A DNA stretch of 64,000 nucleotides from the NCBI RefSeq assembly GCF_003601985.1, contig NZ_QZXA01000005.1, positions 1-64,000 of the forward strand. The letters run 5' to 3'. Made by a program: the position numbers and the translations under genes. Below, piece by piece: positions 34,384-42,725 of this stretch (positions are counted from its first letter, which is position 1; every line of letters begins with the position of its first letter). Origin of the DNA: Mesorhizobium jarvisii. GTDB lineage: Bacteria > Pseudomonadota > Alphaproteobacteria > Rhizobiales > Rhizobiaceae. Under the pieces are notes generated by a model. That model made no database searches, was not told the DNA's origin, and saw only the letters and a program-made list of their open reading frames with translations.

Positions 34384-35817
34384 ATGAGCCGACAAGCCCA
34401 AGCTCCCACCATTGTGTTGTTCCGGCGCGACCTGCGCATTGGTGACAACGCCGCGCTCGCGGCGGCAGCCGATCGCGGCGCTCCCGTCGTGGCGCTCTAT
34501 ATCCTGGACGAGACAACCAAAGGTCTAAGGGCCATGGGAGCGGCCAGCCGCTGGTGGCTCCATCACTCGCTCGCGGCCCTTGGCGATCTGCTTCGCAAGG
34601 CTGGAGCGAATCTATTTCTGGCACATGGACGCACCGAAGACGCCGTCGCCAAGGCGATCGACGCCAGCGGCGCGAATTGCGTGTTCTGGAACAGGCGTTA
34701 CGACCCCTCGGAGGCGGGGGTCGATGCCAGGCTGAAAGCCGCCCTGCGCGAAAAGGGGCTCACGGCACTCAGCTTCGATGGCGCGCTCCTGCATGAACCT
34801 TCGCTCCTCAAGACTGGCTCCGGCGGCTTCTACAAAGTCTATACGCCATTTTGGAAGGCGATGGCGTACAAGGTCGATGTTCGCGATCCGATCGATACCC
34901 CGGGACAGATTGATGGTTGGAGGGGTGAGCTTGGCGGCTTGCGCCTGGACGAGCTTGACTTGCTGCCTAGCAAACCCGACTGGGCGTATGGCTTGCGCGA
35001 GACTTGGACACCAGGCGAAAAAGGCGCTCAGGCCAGGCTTGGTCAATTCATTGAGCACGACCTGGCCAATTATGAACGCCAACGTGACTATCCTGGCCAG
35101 CCGTCAACATCGCGACTTTCCCCGCATCTGACCTTCGGCGAGATCACGCCATTCCAGATATTCGCCGCGTTGCGCAGATCGAAAAGCTCGGGAACTTCGA
35201 AGTTTCGTGCGGAGATCGGCTGGCGGGAATTTTCATATCATATGCTGTTTCATAATCCCGATCTTTCAGTGCGCAACTTCCGGCCGGAGTTTGACGCAAT
35301 GTCGTGGCGGGACGACATGCGGGCGCTTCGGACATGGCAGCGCGGCCTGACAGGGTATCCAATCGTGGATGCCGGGATGCGCGAATTGTGGCGAACGGGC
35401 TGGATGCACAACCGCGTGCGCATGATCGTGGCGTCCTTCCTCATCAAGGACCTCATGATCGACTGGCGCCACGGCGAAAAGTGGTTTTGGGACACTCTGG
35501 TCGACGCGGACGCCGCAAACAATCCGGCCAGCTGGCAGTGGGTGGCCGGATCCGGAGCTGATGCGGCGCCCTATTTTCGCATCTTCAACCCGGTGCTGCA
35601 GGGCGAAAAGTTCGACCCTCACGGCGACTACGTTCGTCAGCACGTCCCGGAAATCTCTGCATTGCCCGACCGCTATATTCATCGGCCATGGGAGGCTCCC
35701 GCTGCCGTGCTGAAGGACAAAGGCATCGTGCTCGGCAAGACCTACCCCAATCCGATCGTAGACCACGGTGCGGCACGAGAAAGGGCATTGATCGTCTATC
35801 AGTCCTTAAAGGATTGA
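34384..35817 (+). CDS. phrB: Deoxyribodipyrimidine photolyase
   Basis: A 477-residue class I CPD photolyase/cryptochrome family enzyme that reverses UV pyrimidine dimers using light and FAD. The N-terminal antenna domain (residues 1-130) has PTIVLFRRDLRIGDNAALAA; the FAD domain shows QRDYPGQPSTSRLSPHLTFG, WREFSYHMLFHNPDLSVRNF, TGYPIVDAGMRELWRTGWMH and NNPASWQWVAGSGADAAPYF with FNPVLQGEKFDP. The tryptophans WRE, W and W of the electron-transfer chain appear present. The length and order fit the family. It is in an operon with DUF2147 before and DUF2177 after, under an RpoE-type promoter, as in Rhodobacter where phrA belongs to the RpoE regulon. Confidence 0.94.
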   Translation: MSRQAQAPTIVLFRRDLRIGDNAALAAAADRGAPVVALYILDETTKGLRAMGAASRWWLHHSLAALGDLLRKAGANLFLAHGRTEDAVAKAIDASGANCVFWNRRYDPSEAGVDARLKAALREKGLTALSFDGALLHEPSLLKTGSGGFYKVYTPFWKAMAYKVDVRDPIDTPGQIDGWRGELGGLRLDELDLLPSKPDWAYGLRETWTPGEKGAQARLGQFIEHDLANYERQRDYPGQPSTSRLSPHLTFGEITPFQIFAALRRSKSSGTSKFRAEIGWREFSYHMLFHNPDLSVRNFRPEFDAMSWRDDMRALRTWQRGLTGYPIVDAGMRELWRTGWMHNRVRMIVASFLIKDLMIDWRHGEKWFWDTLVDADAANNPASWQWVAGSGADAAPYFRIFNPVLQGEKFDPHGDYVRQHVPEISALPDRYIHRPWEAPAAVLKDKGIVLGKTYPNPIVDHGAARERALIVYQSLKD

Positions 35818-35850
35818 GCCAGTGGATCAAACAACAACGGGAAGGTTTTC

Positions 35851-36261
35851 ATGATGCGGTATGCCGTCGCCTACACAACCACTCTGATCGCTTTCCTGGC
35901 CATTGACGCGGTATGGCTCACGACGATGTCGCAGCGCCTTTACCGCCGCTATGTCGGGGACATACTGGTTGACGTATTCAACCCTGTTCCTGCTGCGGCA
36001 TTCTACCTGATCTATGTCGTGGGTCTCATAATCTTCGCAACGTCGCCGGCTTTTTCGAGCGGCAAATGGACAACGGCCGCGCTGAATGGCGCGCTCTATG
36101 GTTTCTTCACCTACGCGACCTACGATCTGACCAACCAAGCCACGATCCGCGGCTGGCCGACGATCATCACTGTGGCGGATATCTGCTGGGGTTCGCTGCT
36201 CAGCGCGGTTGCGGCCACTGTGGGCTTCCTGGTGACTCGCTACTATCTGCGCGGCGCCTGA
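35851..36261 (+). CDS. DUF2177 family membrane protein
   Basis: A 136-residue inner-membrane protein with about four helices; it begins MMRYAVAYTTTLIAFLAIDA and contains the conserved WLTTMSQRLYRRYVGDIL, GALYGFFTYATYDLTNQATI and VADICWGSLLSAVAATVGF. DUF2177 proteins are often linked to photolyase and cfa-type genes in alphaproteobacteria but have no known activity. It lies 33 bases after phrB and its last 19 bases overlap, tail to tail, the end of the membrane protein gene on the other strand. Confidence 0.85.
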   Translation: MMRYAVAYTTTLIAFLAIDAVWLTTMSQRLYRRYVGDILVDVFNPVPAAAFYLIYVVGLIIFATSPAFSSGKWTTAALNGALYGFFTYATYDLTNQATIRGWPTIITVADICWGSLLSAVAATVGFLVTRYYLRGA

Positions 36262-36833
36262 TCGCCAGGCTGTTGCGGGGCCGGCACAGCACCCGACAAC
36301 AGCCAGCCGATGAAGACGATCAACGTCGCGGCGCTCAAGGCATTCAAGCCGGCCATGGCGCTGTTATCGGCGGCCGTGTAACCGGCCAGCGGCTCGCCGA
36401 AAAAGCGATGCGGGATGAAATAGGCCATCGCACTAAGCCCCACCACAAAGAGCCCGATCGCCCGCTCCGACGGCCTAAACAGCGCGGCACCGATCAGCGC
36501 GCAGGGAACCAGGAAAATCTCCACGCCCGATCCAACGCCGAACGCCTTGGTGCTCACGATCTCGTTGGCGATGCCAGTCAGCGGCAGCAGGACGCGGGCG
36601 GCCAGCGCATGCCGTTTGGCAACAGCCGGAACAGCCAGAAAGATCGGCGTTGACATGAACGTGAGAAACGAAGGAGCTATCTTGTCGGCGCCGACCGCCG
36701 CCCAAAGGTACAGCGGGTAGAACGGCTGGTTCCAGGCAACGACCAGTGCAATCCAGTTGGCCGCGCTGGTCAAGGGGTCGGGATGCGCCGCGTAACCGGC
36801 GACCCGGCGCCATAGCCGTGCAAGTCCTTCCAT
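36243..36833 (-). CDS. Polytopic membrane protein of unknown function
   Basis: A 196-residue protein with about five hydrophobic segments (for example NWIALVVAWNQPFYPLYLWA and NALSAATLIVFIGWLLSGAV). No family I can name. It starts one base after the stop of the cyclopropane-synthase-like gene, so it is the last gene of the rpoE-chrR operon and is likely co-expressed with lipid-modifying enzymes. A role in membrane lipid modification is possible by association only. Confidence 0.7.
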   Translation of the reverse strand: MEGLARLWRRVAGYAAHPDPLTSAANWIALVVAWNQPFYPLYLWAAVGADKIAPSFLTFMSTPIFLAVPAVAKRHALAARVLLPLTGIANEIVSTKAFGVGSGVEIFLVPCALIGAALFRPSERAIGLFVVGLSAMAYFIPHRFFGEPLAGYTAADNSAMAGLNALSAATLIVFIGWLLSGAVPAPQQPGDQAPRR

Positions 36834-36834
36834 G

Positions 36835-37869
36835 TTACCAGGCCGGCCGCAGCAGATAGTGGCTGACGCCCCATTCCCTGCCCTGATCGTGACCGAACAG
36901 ACCTTCGGTGGCCATATAGAACAGCCGCCAGCGCCGGCGCCAAAGCGCCGCATCCCGCCCGTAGACATCGGCAAGGATCTCGCCGATGCGCTTGTAATTG
37001 TCATCGAAGCGCGAAAGCCATTGCTGCGCGGTGCGCGCATAGTGCATGCCGTTCCAACGCCAGTCGCGTTCGATGGCGAAACAGTCCGCAAAGTGACCGA
37101 TCAGCCCGTGACTCGGCATGATGCCGCCGGTGAAGAAATGCCGTCCGATCCAGTCGGCGTCGTCGCGATGATCGAAGCGGTAGGGACTGTGGCGGTGGCT
37201 GAAGACATGGACGAATAGCCTGCCTTCGGGCTCCAGCCAGCTTCGGATACGGGCAAGCAGGTCGCGCCAGTTGGACATATGCTCGAACATCTCGACCGAC
37301 ACGATGCGGTCGAAGCGCTCTCGCGGCTCGAAGCCGTTCATGTCGGCGGTGATGACCTCGACATTGCGCAGCCCGCGCGCCGCCGCTTCCGCTTCGATAT
37401 GCATGCGCTGCGGCGTCGAATTCGACATCGCCACGATGCGGGCGGCCGGAAAACGCTTAGCCATGTACAGCGTCAGCGAACCCCAGCCGCAGCCAAGTTC
37501 GAGAATGGATTGGCCATCGCGAAGGCCGGCATGTTCGACAGTCTGCTCCAGCGCCGCGATCTCGGCCTCGGCCAAGGTCTCGTCCCCATTCGGATAGAGG
37601 CAGCAGGAGTATTTCCGATTGGGACCGAGCGTCAGCGCGAAGAATTCGGGCGGAAGTTCGTAGTGCTGCTCGTTTGCGGCTTGCGCGTGCTCGGCGATGG
37701 AATAGTCCGCCATGGCACAAGCAAACCGCTTCGCGTCGACCGACCCCGCCTTGGCAAGCCGCCGGCGCGTTTTTCCTACCAGGACGCCGATACCAAAGCG
37801 TGTGGCGGTATCGGGAATCGGCGTGCTCTCGACGGCACGGATTGCGGATGAGATCAGGCTCACTGTCAT
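36835..37869 (-). CDS. Cyclopropane-fatty-acyl-phospholipid synthase family methyltransferase
   Basis: A 344-residue SAM-dependent enzyme. After an N-terminal helical part, YDLPPEFF-like reading HYELPPEFFALTLGPNRKYS (about residue 80) leads into SAM motif ILELGCGWGSLTLYMAKRFP (about 125), then FDRIVSVEMFEHMSNW and FVHVFSHRHSPYRFD. In Rhodobacter, cfa-like methyltransferases of the RpoE regulon help to make furan-containing fatty acids that quench singlet oxygen; a classical cyclopropane synthase is the alternative. The start at 37869 overlaps the stop of the DUF1295 gene (ATGA). The frame is open upstream, but only this start gives the family N-terminus. Confidence 0.85.
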   Translation of the reverse strand: MTVSLISSAIRAVESTPIPDTATRFGIGVLVGKTRRRLAKAGSVDAKRFACAMADYSIAEHAQAANEQHYELPPEFFALTLGPNRKYSCCLYPNGDETLAEAEIAALEQTVEHAGLRDGQSILELGCGWGSLTLYMAKRFPAARIVAMSNSTPQRMHIEAEAAARGLRNVEVITADMNGFEPRERFDRIVSVEMFEHMSNWRDLLARIRSWLEPEGRLFVHVFSHRHSPYRFDHRDDADWIGRHFFTGGIMPSHGLIGHFADCFAIERDWRWNGMHYARTAQQWLSRFDDNYKRIGEILADVYGRDAALWRRRWRLFYMATEGLFGHDQGREWGVSHYLLRPAW

Positions 37870-38690
37870 GTCCCTTCCCGGGTTGTTGCCGCCATCGGCA
37901 CGCCCGGCCAGAACGCGTTTACGCGCTCCTGATAACGGCGGAACTGTACCCCACGCGAGCGCAGCATGTGTGCCTCCAATGGCGGGATGCCGGAGACATG
38001 GACCAGCAGCCAGTACATCATTATGGGGCCCGCAAGTGCGGCGAAGCCCCATGGATAGGCCGAGGGGGAGCCTATCGCGAAGGCGATGTATGCCAGCCAG
38101 CCCAGCCATTCGAAGAAGTAATTGGGATGCCTGGATAGGCGCCACAGGCCGACATCGCAGACCTTGCCCTTGTTGCGAGGATCGCCTCGAAAAGCATTCA
38201 GTTGCCTGTCCGCCAGCGCCTCGCCACCAATCGCCACCACCCAGATCGCAACTCCGATCCAGTCGCCGGGCCCCAGCCCCGGAGCCGGCTTGTGGGCGGC
38301 AGCCATGATCGACATTGCAAGCAGGAAAGCCGCGGCCGCCTGGACCTGAAGGAACCAGAACAGCCGGCTTGAGGAACTGGCGCCCCATTGCTGCTTGAGC
38401 TGGCGATAGCGCGGATCGTCGCGGCTGTCGCCCATCGTCCTGCCAGCGATGTGAACGCCGAGCCGCAGCGACCAGACCAGCGCCAAAAGCGCGACCAGCC
38501 ATCGCCTATGATCGTTGTCGCCTTCAACAAATGGGACGAGCGCCAGGAAGGCACCGATGATGCCGACGGCGAAAGACCAGATCGCATCGACCCAGCCGGA
38601 GCTGCCAGTCCGTATCGCGACCAGCCAAGCCACCGCCATGGTGGCACAAAGAGCGACCGCCGCTAGAACGATAGCCGAGACGACGCTCAT
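37866..38690 (-). CDS. DUF1295 membrane enzyme (steroid 5-alpha-reductase-like)
   Basis: A 274-residue protein with 6-7 helices. The C-terminal half holds GKVCDVGLWRLSRHPNYFFE and WLGWLAYIAF followed by YWLLVHVSGIPPLEAHMLRS, the characteristic C-terminal pattern shared by DUF1295, isoprenylcysteine methyltransferases and steroid reductase-like enzymes, which bind NADPH or SAM at this end. In several alphaproteobacteria it is encoded between ChrR and a cfa-like enzyme, as here. It is the third gene of the rpoE operon: 9 bases after chrR and overlapping the next start. Its lipid substrate is unknown. Confidence 0.84.
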   Translation of the reverse strand: MSVVSAIVLAAVALCATMAVAWLVAIRTGSSGWVDAIWSFAVGIIGAFLALVPFVEGDNDHRRWLVALLALVWSLRLGVHIAGRTMGDSRDDPRYRQLKQQWGASSSSRLFWFLQVQAAAAFLLAMSIMAAAHKPAPGLGPGDWIGVAIWVVAIGGEALADRQLNAFRGDPRNKGKVCDVGLWRLSRHPNYFFEWLGWLAYIAFAIGSPSAYPWGFAALAGPIMMYWLLVHVSGIPPLEAHMLRSRGVQFRRYQERVNAFWPGVPMAATTREGT

Positions 38691-38699
38691 TGCCGGACC

Positions 38700-39353
38700 T
38701 CAGCCGCCGAACAGAGGCTGGATCAGCCTGCCGAAGAAGCCGCTCAGTTTCATCTGCCCTTCGAGCGCGGCAATGCAGATACATTCGCCGTCCTTGTCGA
38801 CGATCGGCTGATGTTGAACGTCGTCATCGGCCTCGTCGAGATCCCCCGGGCCATAGCGGCCGCGCGCGTCCGAGAAGGCCCCTTTCAGTATGTGGGTGTA
38901 TTCATAGCCCGCATGCGTGTGCTCCGGCAGCTTGCGGCCGGCCACGACCTTCAGCAGCATGACGTTGGCGCTGTCGTCATCAGGCAGCGTCACGCGGCTC
39001 CAGCGCACGCCCGGCCCGATCCAGCGCCATGGCCCGATGCCACAGTCGTCAAGCACCTCAGGCAAGCGGATGCCCACATCGGCGCGCGGAAGCCTCTGAG
39101 CCGGCGCGGCCTTGCCGCGACCGGCCTCACCGGTGTCGATCATCGCCATCACATGATCGAGGGCCCCAGCTTCCATGTCCTCCGGCTCGATATCGTGCAG
39201 AAGGGAGCCCCCAAGCGCTTCGAATCCGGCAATGCGCTCGGCGCAAGCCGTGCAGGCACCGACATGGACGGCCACGACGATGCGCGGCCCGGATTCGAGC
39301 GAGCCGTTGGCATAACGGAAGAGCGTCTCATCACTCGGATGATGCTTGATCAT
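38700..39353 (-). CDS. chrR: ChrR-type zinc anti-sigma factor with cupin domain
   Basis: A 217-residue anti-sigma factor. The N-terminal ASD domain (residues 1-85) has the zinc site: an early His in MIKHHPSDETLFRYANGSLE and HVGACTACAERI with the Cys-x2-Cys pair. The C-terminal cupin (residues about 110-200) has HTHAGYEYTHILKGAF and GPGDLDEADDDVQHQPIVDK, likely binding a second metal. In the Rhodobacter paradigm, singlet oxygen triggers loss of ChrR and frees RpoE; the cupin domain is needed for that. The start overlaps the rpoE stop by 4 bases, so both proteins are made in step. Confidence 0.9.
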   Translation of the reverse strand: MIKHHPSDETLFRYANGSLESGPRIVVAVHVGACTACAERIAGFEALGGSLLHDIEPEDMEAGALDHVMAMIDTGEAGRGKAAPAQRLPRADVGIRLPEVLDDCGIGPWRWIGPGVRWSRVTLPDDDSANVMLLKVVAGRKLPEHTHAGYEYTHILKGAFSDARGRYGPGDLDEADDDVQHQPIVDKDGECICIAALEGQMKLSGFFGRLIQPLFGG

Positions 39354-40000
39354 TTGAGATCGTCCAGGATTTGGCGCAGCCGGCCAAGGGCCAGCCGCAC
39401 GCGTGATTTGACGGTGCCGAGGGGGATGCCGATCGCGTCGGCGATCTCGGATTGCGTTACCTCGCCAAAGAATGACATTTTCAGGATATCGGCCTGTTCC
39501 CGCGGCAGAAGATCGAGCGCCTCCCGCACCCGGTCCTCGCGCTCCACCGCGATGATCGCCTGCTCGCCCGAAACCGGCGCATCAGGCTGATCGGACGGAT
39601 CAAAGGCTTCGGCAATGACCGCCGGCCGGCTTTCGCGGCGCAGCCGGTCGATGCGCGCGTTGCGGGCGATGGTGAAGATCCAGGTCGACACCCCGGCACG
39701 CGCGGGATCGAAATACGATGCCTTTTTCCAGACAAGCAGCATGGTTTCTTGCACGACGTCCTCCGCGGCGGACGGCGTCATCCCCGAACGCTTCAGGAAA
39801 GCCTTCAGCCGCGGCGCGTAGAAGCCGAACAGTGCCGCGAATGCCACTCGATCGCGGTTCGCCGCGACTGCCGCCATCAAACGGGTCGCTTCCGGCGCCG
39901 ACAGGCTCCCCTCGTCGCGTATGGTCACCGCCAATCCGCTCTCCGCGAGATCGAAAGCAAGAAGCGCTTTGTCGGCAATGAAATGATGTCCTGCATTCAT
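39350..40000 (-). CDS. rpoE: ECF sigma factor RpoE (ChrR-controlled)
   Basis: A sigma-70 family ECF factor. Region 2 is VAFAALFGFYAPRLKAFLKR to DVVQETMLLVWKKASYFDPA with GVSTWIFTIARNARIDRLRR; region 4 is LPREQADILKMSFFGEVTQS followed by IADAIGIPLGTVKSRVRLAL. Start choice is open: the ATG at 40000 (216 residues) lies about where transcription should begin from the promoter at 40007-40035, giving a leaderless message; a GTG at 39928 with GGAGAG upstream would give a 192-residue protein closer to the usual size. It is the first gene of a five-gene operon and probably activates itself and two other operons. Confidence 0.88.
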   Translation of the reverse strand: MNAGHHFIADKALLAFDLAESGLAVTIRDEGSLSAPEATRLMAAVAANRDRVAFAALFGFYAPRLKAFLKRSGMTPSAAEDVVQETMLLVWKKASYFDPARAGVSTWIFTIARNARIDRLRRESRPAVIAEAFDPSDQPDAPVSGEQAIIAVEREDRVREALDLLPREQADILKMSFFGEVTQSEIADAIGIPLGTVKSRVRLALGRLRQILDDLK

Positions 40001-40006
40001 AAGCCC

Positions 40007-40035
40007 TGTTACGCGCGGCAATCCCTTTCGGATCA
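40007..40035 (-). promoter_or_regulatory. RpoE-type promoter of rpoE-chrR (autoregulation)
   Basis: On the minus strand, TGATCC (40035-40030), 18 bases, TAACA (40011-40007), preceded by GCG as in the other two promoters. The -10 deviates in its third and fourth positions relative to TAGAA. Transcription would start close to 40000. Confidence 0.6.
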
Positions 40036-40063
40036 CTGGCCGCGCAACGATTGCTGCACACGG

Positions 40064-40092
40064 TGATCCACAGCCCGCACCGCTGCGTAGAA
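40064..40092 (+). promoter_or_regulatory. RpoE-type promoter of the FAD oxidoreductase operon
   Basis: TGATCC (40064-40069), 18 bases, TAGAA (40088-40092), preceded by GCG. Identical in both hexamer/pentamer elements and spacing to the promoter at 33932-33960. It is 53 bases upstream of the ATG at 40146 and back to back with the rpoE promoter. Confidence 0.7.
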
Positions 40093-40145
40093 ATTAAACC
40101 TAGGGGAGGACGTCAGTCCCTTCCATAGCAAATCGGAGGGCACGA

Positions 40146-41492
40146 ATGACGATCGGCGGCTATTTCGAAGCGGACAAGCCGATGGACATCGCCATCGTCG
40201 GCAGCGGCATCTCCGGCCTGTCCGCAGCATGGCTGCTTTCAACGCGCCACAAGGTTTCGCTATTCGAGGCGGACCGGCGGCTCGGCGGCCACAGCAATAC
40301 CGTCGATGTCGGCGGCACACAGGTCGACACCGGTTTCATCGTCTATAACGAAGTAACCTATCCCAACCTGACGGCGCTGTTTTCGCATCTCGGCGTGCGC
40401 ACTAAGGCGTCGGACATGTCGTTTGCCGTCTCGCTCGACGGCGGACGATTTGAGTATTCGGGAACCGGATTGGGCGGGCTGCTCGCACAGCCGTCCAATG
40501 TCGGTAGGCTGCGTTTTTGGCAAATGCTGAAGGAATTGCTGCGCTTCTATCGAGAGGCCCCCCACGACATCGCGCGTATCGGCGAGATCAGCTTGGCCGA
40601 ATATCTCGATGCCAGGGGCTACGGTGCCGCATTCCGCGAGGATCATCTCTATCCTATGGCGGCAGCCATATGGTCGACTCCGGCGCTTGATGTCGGCAAC
40701 TATCCAGCGACCGCCTTCATCCGGTTCTGCCAGAACCATGGCCTGCTGAAGCTGGCAGGCCGGCCAACCTGGCGCACAGTCGATGGCGGCAGCCGCAAAT
40801 ATGTCGAGCAACTGGCGAGGAGCGTCGCCGGCCGTTCATATGCCGGGCGCGGCGTGCGCTTGATTTCCAGGCGCGGGGGCGCGGCTTGGCTTACCGACTG
40901 CGAAGGCGTCGAGCACCGCTTCGACCACGTCGTTATCGCCACCCATGCCGACCAGGCGCTGCGCATTCTTGACGATCCGAGCCACGACGAGACGCGGCTG
41001 CTCGGCAGTTTTGGCTACAGCCGCAACGAGGCGGTGCTGCATGCAGATGCGCGCCTGATGCCGCGGCGTAAGCGCGCCTGGTCGAGTTGGAACTATTTGA
41101 CACAGGGCCAGGGTGAAACCCGAAAACTGTCTGTTTCGTACTGGATGAACAGGCTTCAATCGTTGCCCGATGACCAGCAGCTCTTCGTCACCCTCAATCC
41201 TGTCGTGGAACCGGCGGCCAATACCGTTCTGCATCGCGAGACCTATGAACATCCGGCTTTCGACGCCGCAGCGATGCGCGCGCAGCAAAGGCTGTGGTCG
41301 CTGCAGGGCAGTCGAAGAACCTGGTTCTGCGGCTCCTATTTCGGCGCCGGCTTCCACGAGGACGGCCTGCAGGCCGGGCTTGCGGTGGCTGAGGCGCTTG
41401 GCGGTGTACGCCGGCCCTGGAGCGTCGCGAATGAGTCAGCGCGCATTCACATCATCGACGCCGTGGCGCGGCGCAACCTCGAGGCGGCGTGA
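40146..41492 (+). CDS. FAD-dependent oxidoreductase (amine oxidase/desaturase-like)
   Basis: A 448-residue flavoenzyme. The FAD-binding dinucleotide fold is MDIAIVGSGISGLSAAWLLS with LFEADRRLGGHSNTVDV (residues 14-60), and a second contact site is near HVVIATHADQALRIL (about residue 260). The C-terminal FCGSYFGAGFHEDGLQAGLA completes the fold. It belongs to the family encoded beside DUF1365 and cfa-like genes; in Rhodobacter the relative is implicated in furan fatty acid formation. An internal ATG at 40182 (MDIAIVG) could be the actual start, since it begins the FAD motif; the listed one has GGAGG nearby. Its stop overlaps the start of the next gene. Confidence 0.87.
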   Translation: MTIGGYFEADKPMDIAIVGSGISGLSAAWLLSTRHKVSLFEADRRLGGHSNTVDVGGTQVDTGFIVYNEVTYPNLTALFSHLGVRTKASDMSFAVSLDGGRFEYSGTGLGGLLAQPSNVGRLRFWQMLKELLRFYREAPHDIARIGEISLAEYLDARGYGAAFREDHLYPMAAAIWSTPALDVGNYPATAFIRFCQNHGLLKLAGRPTWRTVDGGSRKYVEQLARSVAGRSYAGRGVRLISRRGGAAWLTDCEGVEHRFDHVVIATHADQALRILDDPSHDETRLLGSFGYSRNEAVLHADARLMPRRKRAWSSWNYLTQGQGETRKLSVSYWMNRLQSLPDDQQLFVTLNPVVEPAANTVLHRETYEHPAFDAAAMRAQQRLWSLQGSRRTWFCGSYFGAGFHEDGLQAGLAVAEALGGVRRPWSVANESARIHIIDAVARRNLEAA

Positions 41493-42307
41493 TGCCGGAG
41501 CTGAAATCGGCCCTCTACGCTGGCAAAGTGATGCACCAGCGGCTGAAGCCGCGGCGGCACCGCCTTTCCTACCGCATTTTCTTCCTTCTGCTCGACCTCG
41601 ACGAGATCGATGCGATGAGCAAGCGGCTTCGCCTGTTGTCACACAACCGGTTTAATCTGTTTGGCTTCGCTGACACGGATCACGGCGATGGCTCGGGCGG
41701 ATCGCTGAAAGCCTATGTCGAAGATATGCTTGAGACGGCAGGGATCGAGACGGATGCGGGGCCAATCCGACTGCTCTCGATGCCGCGCACGCTCGGCTAC
41801 GCTTTCAATCCGATCAGCATCTATTTCTGCCATAACCGGCAGGGCGACCTCGTCGCGATCCTCTACGAAGTCAACAACACCTTTGGGCAGCGCCACAGCT
41901 ACCTGATCCCTGTCGGCGAGCGGCACGACGAGACTGTCAGGCAACATTGCGACAAGCGCTTCTACGTTTCGCCTTTCATGGCCATGGGATTGAACTATCG
42001 CTTCCGCATCGGCCTCCCCGGCGAAAACGTCGCGATACACATCACTGCCAGCGACGACCAAGGGCCGCTGATGGTGGCAAGCTTCGCCGGCAAGCGGCGG
42101 GCGCTGAGCGATGCCAGTCTGCTGCGCGCATTCATCTCGTATCCTCTGCTGACACTCAAGGTGACCGCCGGCATCCATTGGGAGGCGCTGCGGCTCTGGG
42201 CAAAGGGCATTCGGCTTCAGGAGCGCCCTGCCCCGCCCGACAACTCCATCACCCGCGTCGCCATGCATGGACGTTTACAGAGAAAGGCCGAGCCTGATGT
42301 CATTTGA
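41489..42307 (+). CDS. DUF1365 family protein
   Basis: A 272-residue protein of the DUF1365 family: LYAGKVMHQRLKPRRHRLSY at the N-terminus, IRLLSMPRTLGYAFNPISIY with FCHNRQGDLVAILYEVNNTF in the middle, and KRFYVSPFMAMGLNYRFRI plus FISYPLLTLKVTAGIHWEAL late. DUF1365 proteins are constant partners of the FAD oxidoreductase and cfa-like methyltransferases and are presumed to help fatty-acid modification. The ATG overlaps the oxidoreductase stop by 4 bases (ATGA). No membrane span is evident. Confidence 0.86.
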   Translation: MMPELKSALYAGKVMHQRLKPRRHRLSYRIFFLLLDLDEIDAMSKRLRLLSHNRFNLFGFADTDHGDGSGGSLKAYVEDMLETAGIETDAGPIRLLSMPRTLGYAFNPISIYFCHNRQGDLVAILYEVNNTFGQRHSYLIPVGERHDETVRQHCDKRFYVSPFMAMGLNYRFRIGLPGENVAIHITASDDQGPLMVASFAGKRRALSDASLLRAFISYPLLTLKVTAGIHWEALRLWAKGIRLQERPAPPDNSITRVAMHGRLQRKAEPDVI

Positions 42308-42500
42308 CACTGAGACAAGGGCAAAGGTCGATCTATGGTGCGGCATTTTCCTCGTTGCCAGGGAACGGACTGTAGAACAAAACAAGACCGGGCTGCCGTC
42401 GGAATGAAGGGTAGGACATTGAGTGGCGTTGTTGCCGGATCCGCGGAGGCCAAGGGCCTTCCCACAACACACAATCCACGACCGGTTGGAGTCAGGCCTC

Positions 42501-42725
42501 ATGACCGCATCGAAGCGCCTCTATGACGACGACACCGAAATGTACCGGCTGTTCGAGAACGAACTCTTCGTCACCGTAGTTGGTGACGTCATGGATACGA
42601 TCGGGCTGCGGCATCAGTTCCTTCCGCCCGTGTTCAAGCCGGTGGACGAGAAGACACGGCTTTTGCGGCCGGTACCGCCGATCTGCTCAATCGTCAGGTC
42701 CTCGGCGGTCAAATTGCCAATCTGA
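42501..42725 (+). pseudogene. N-terminal fragment of an RraA-family gene
   Basis: An ATG at 42501 opens a frame reading MTASKRLYDDDTEMYRLFEN then ELFVTVVGDVMDTIGLRHQF and a short non-family tail before a stop at 42725. The start resembles RraA/dimethylmenaquinone methyltransferase-like proteins (aldolase-type), which are about 220 residues long. Only the first 55 or so residues are present; the sequence then changes into the fragment at 42677. It cannot be functional as an enzyme. Confidence 0.6.
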
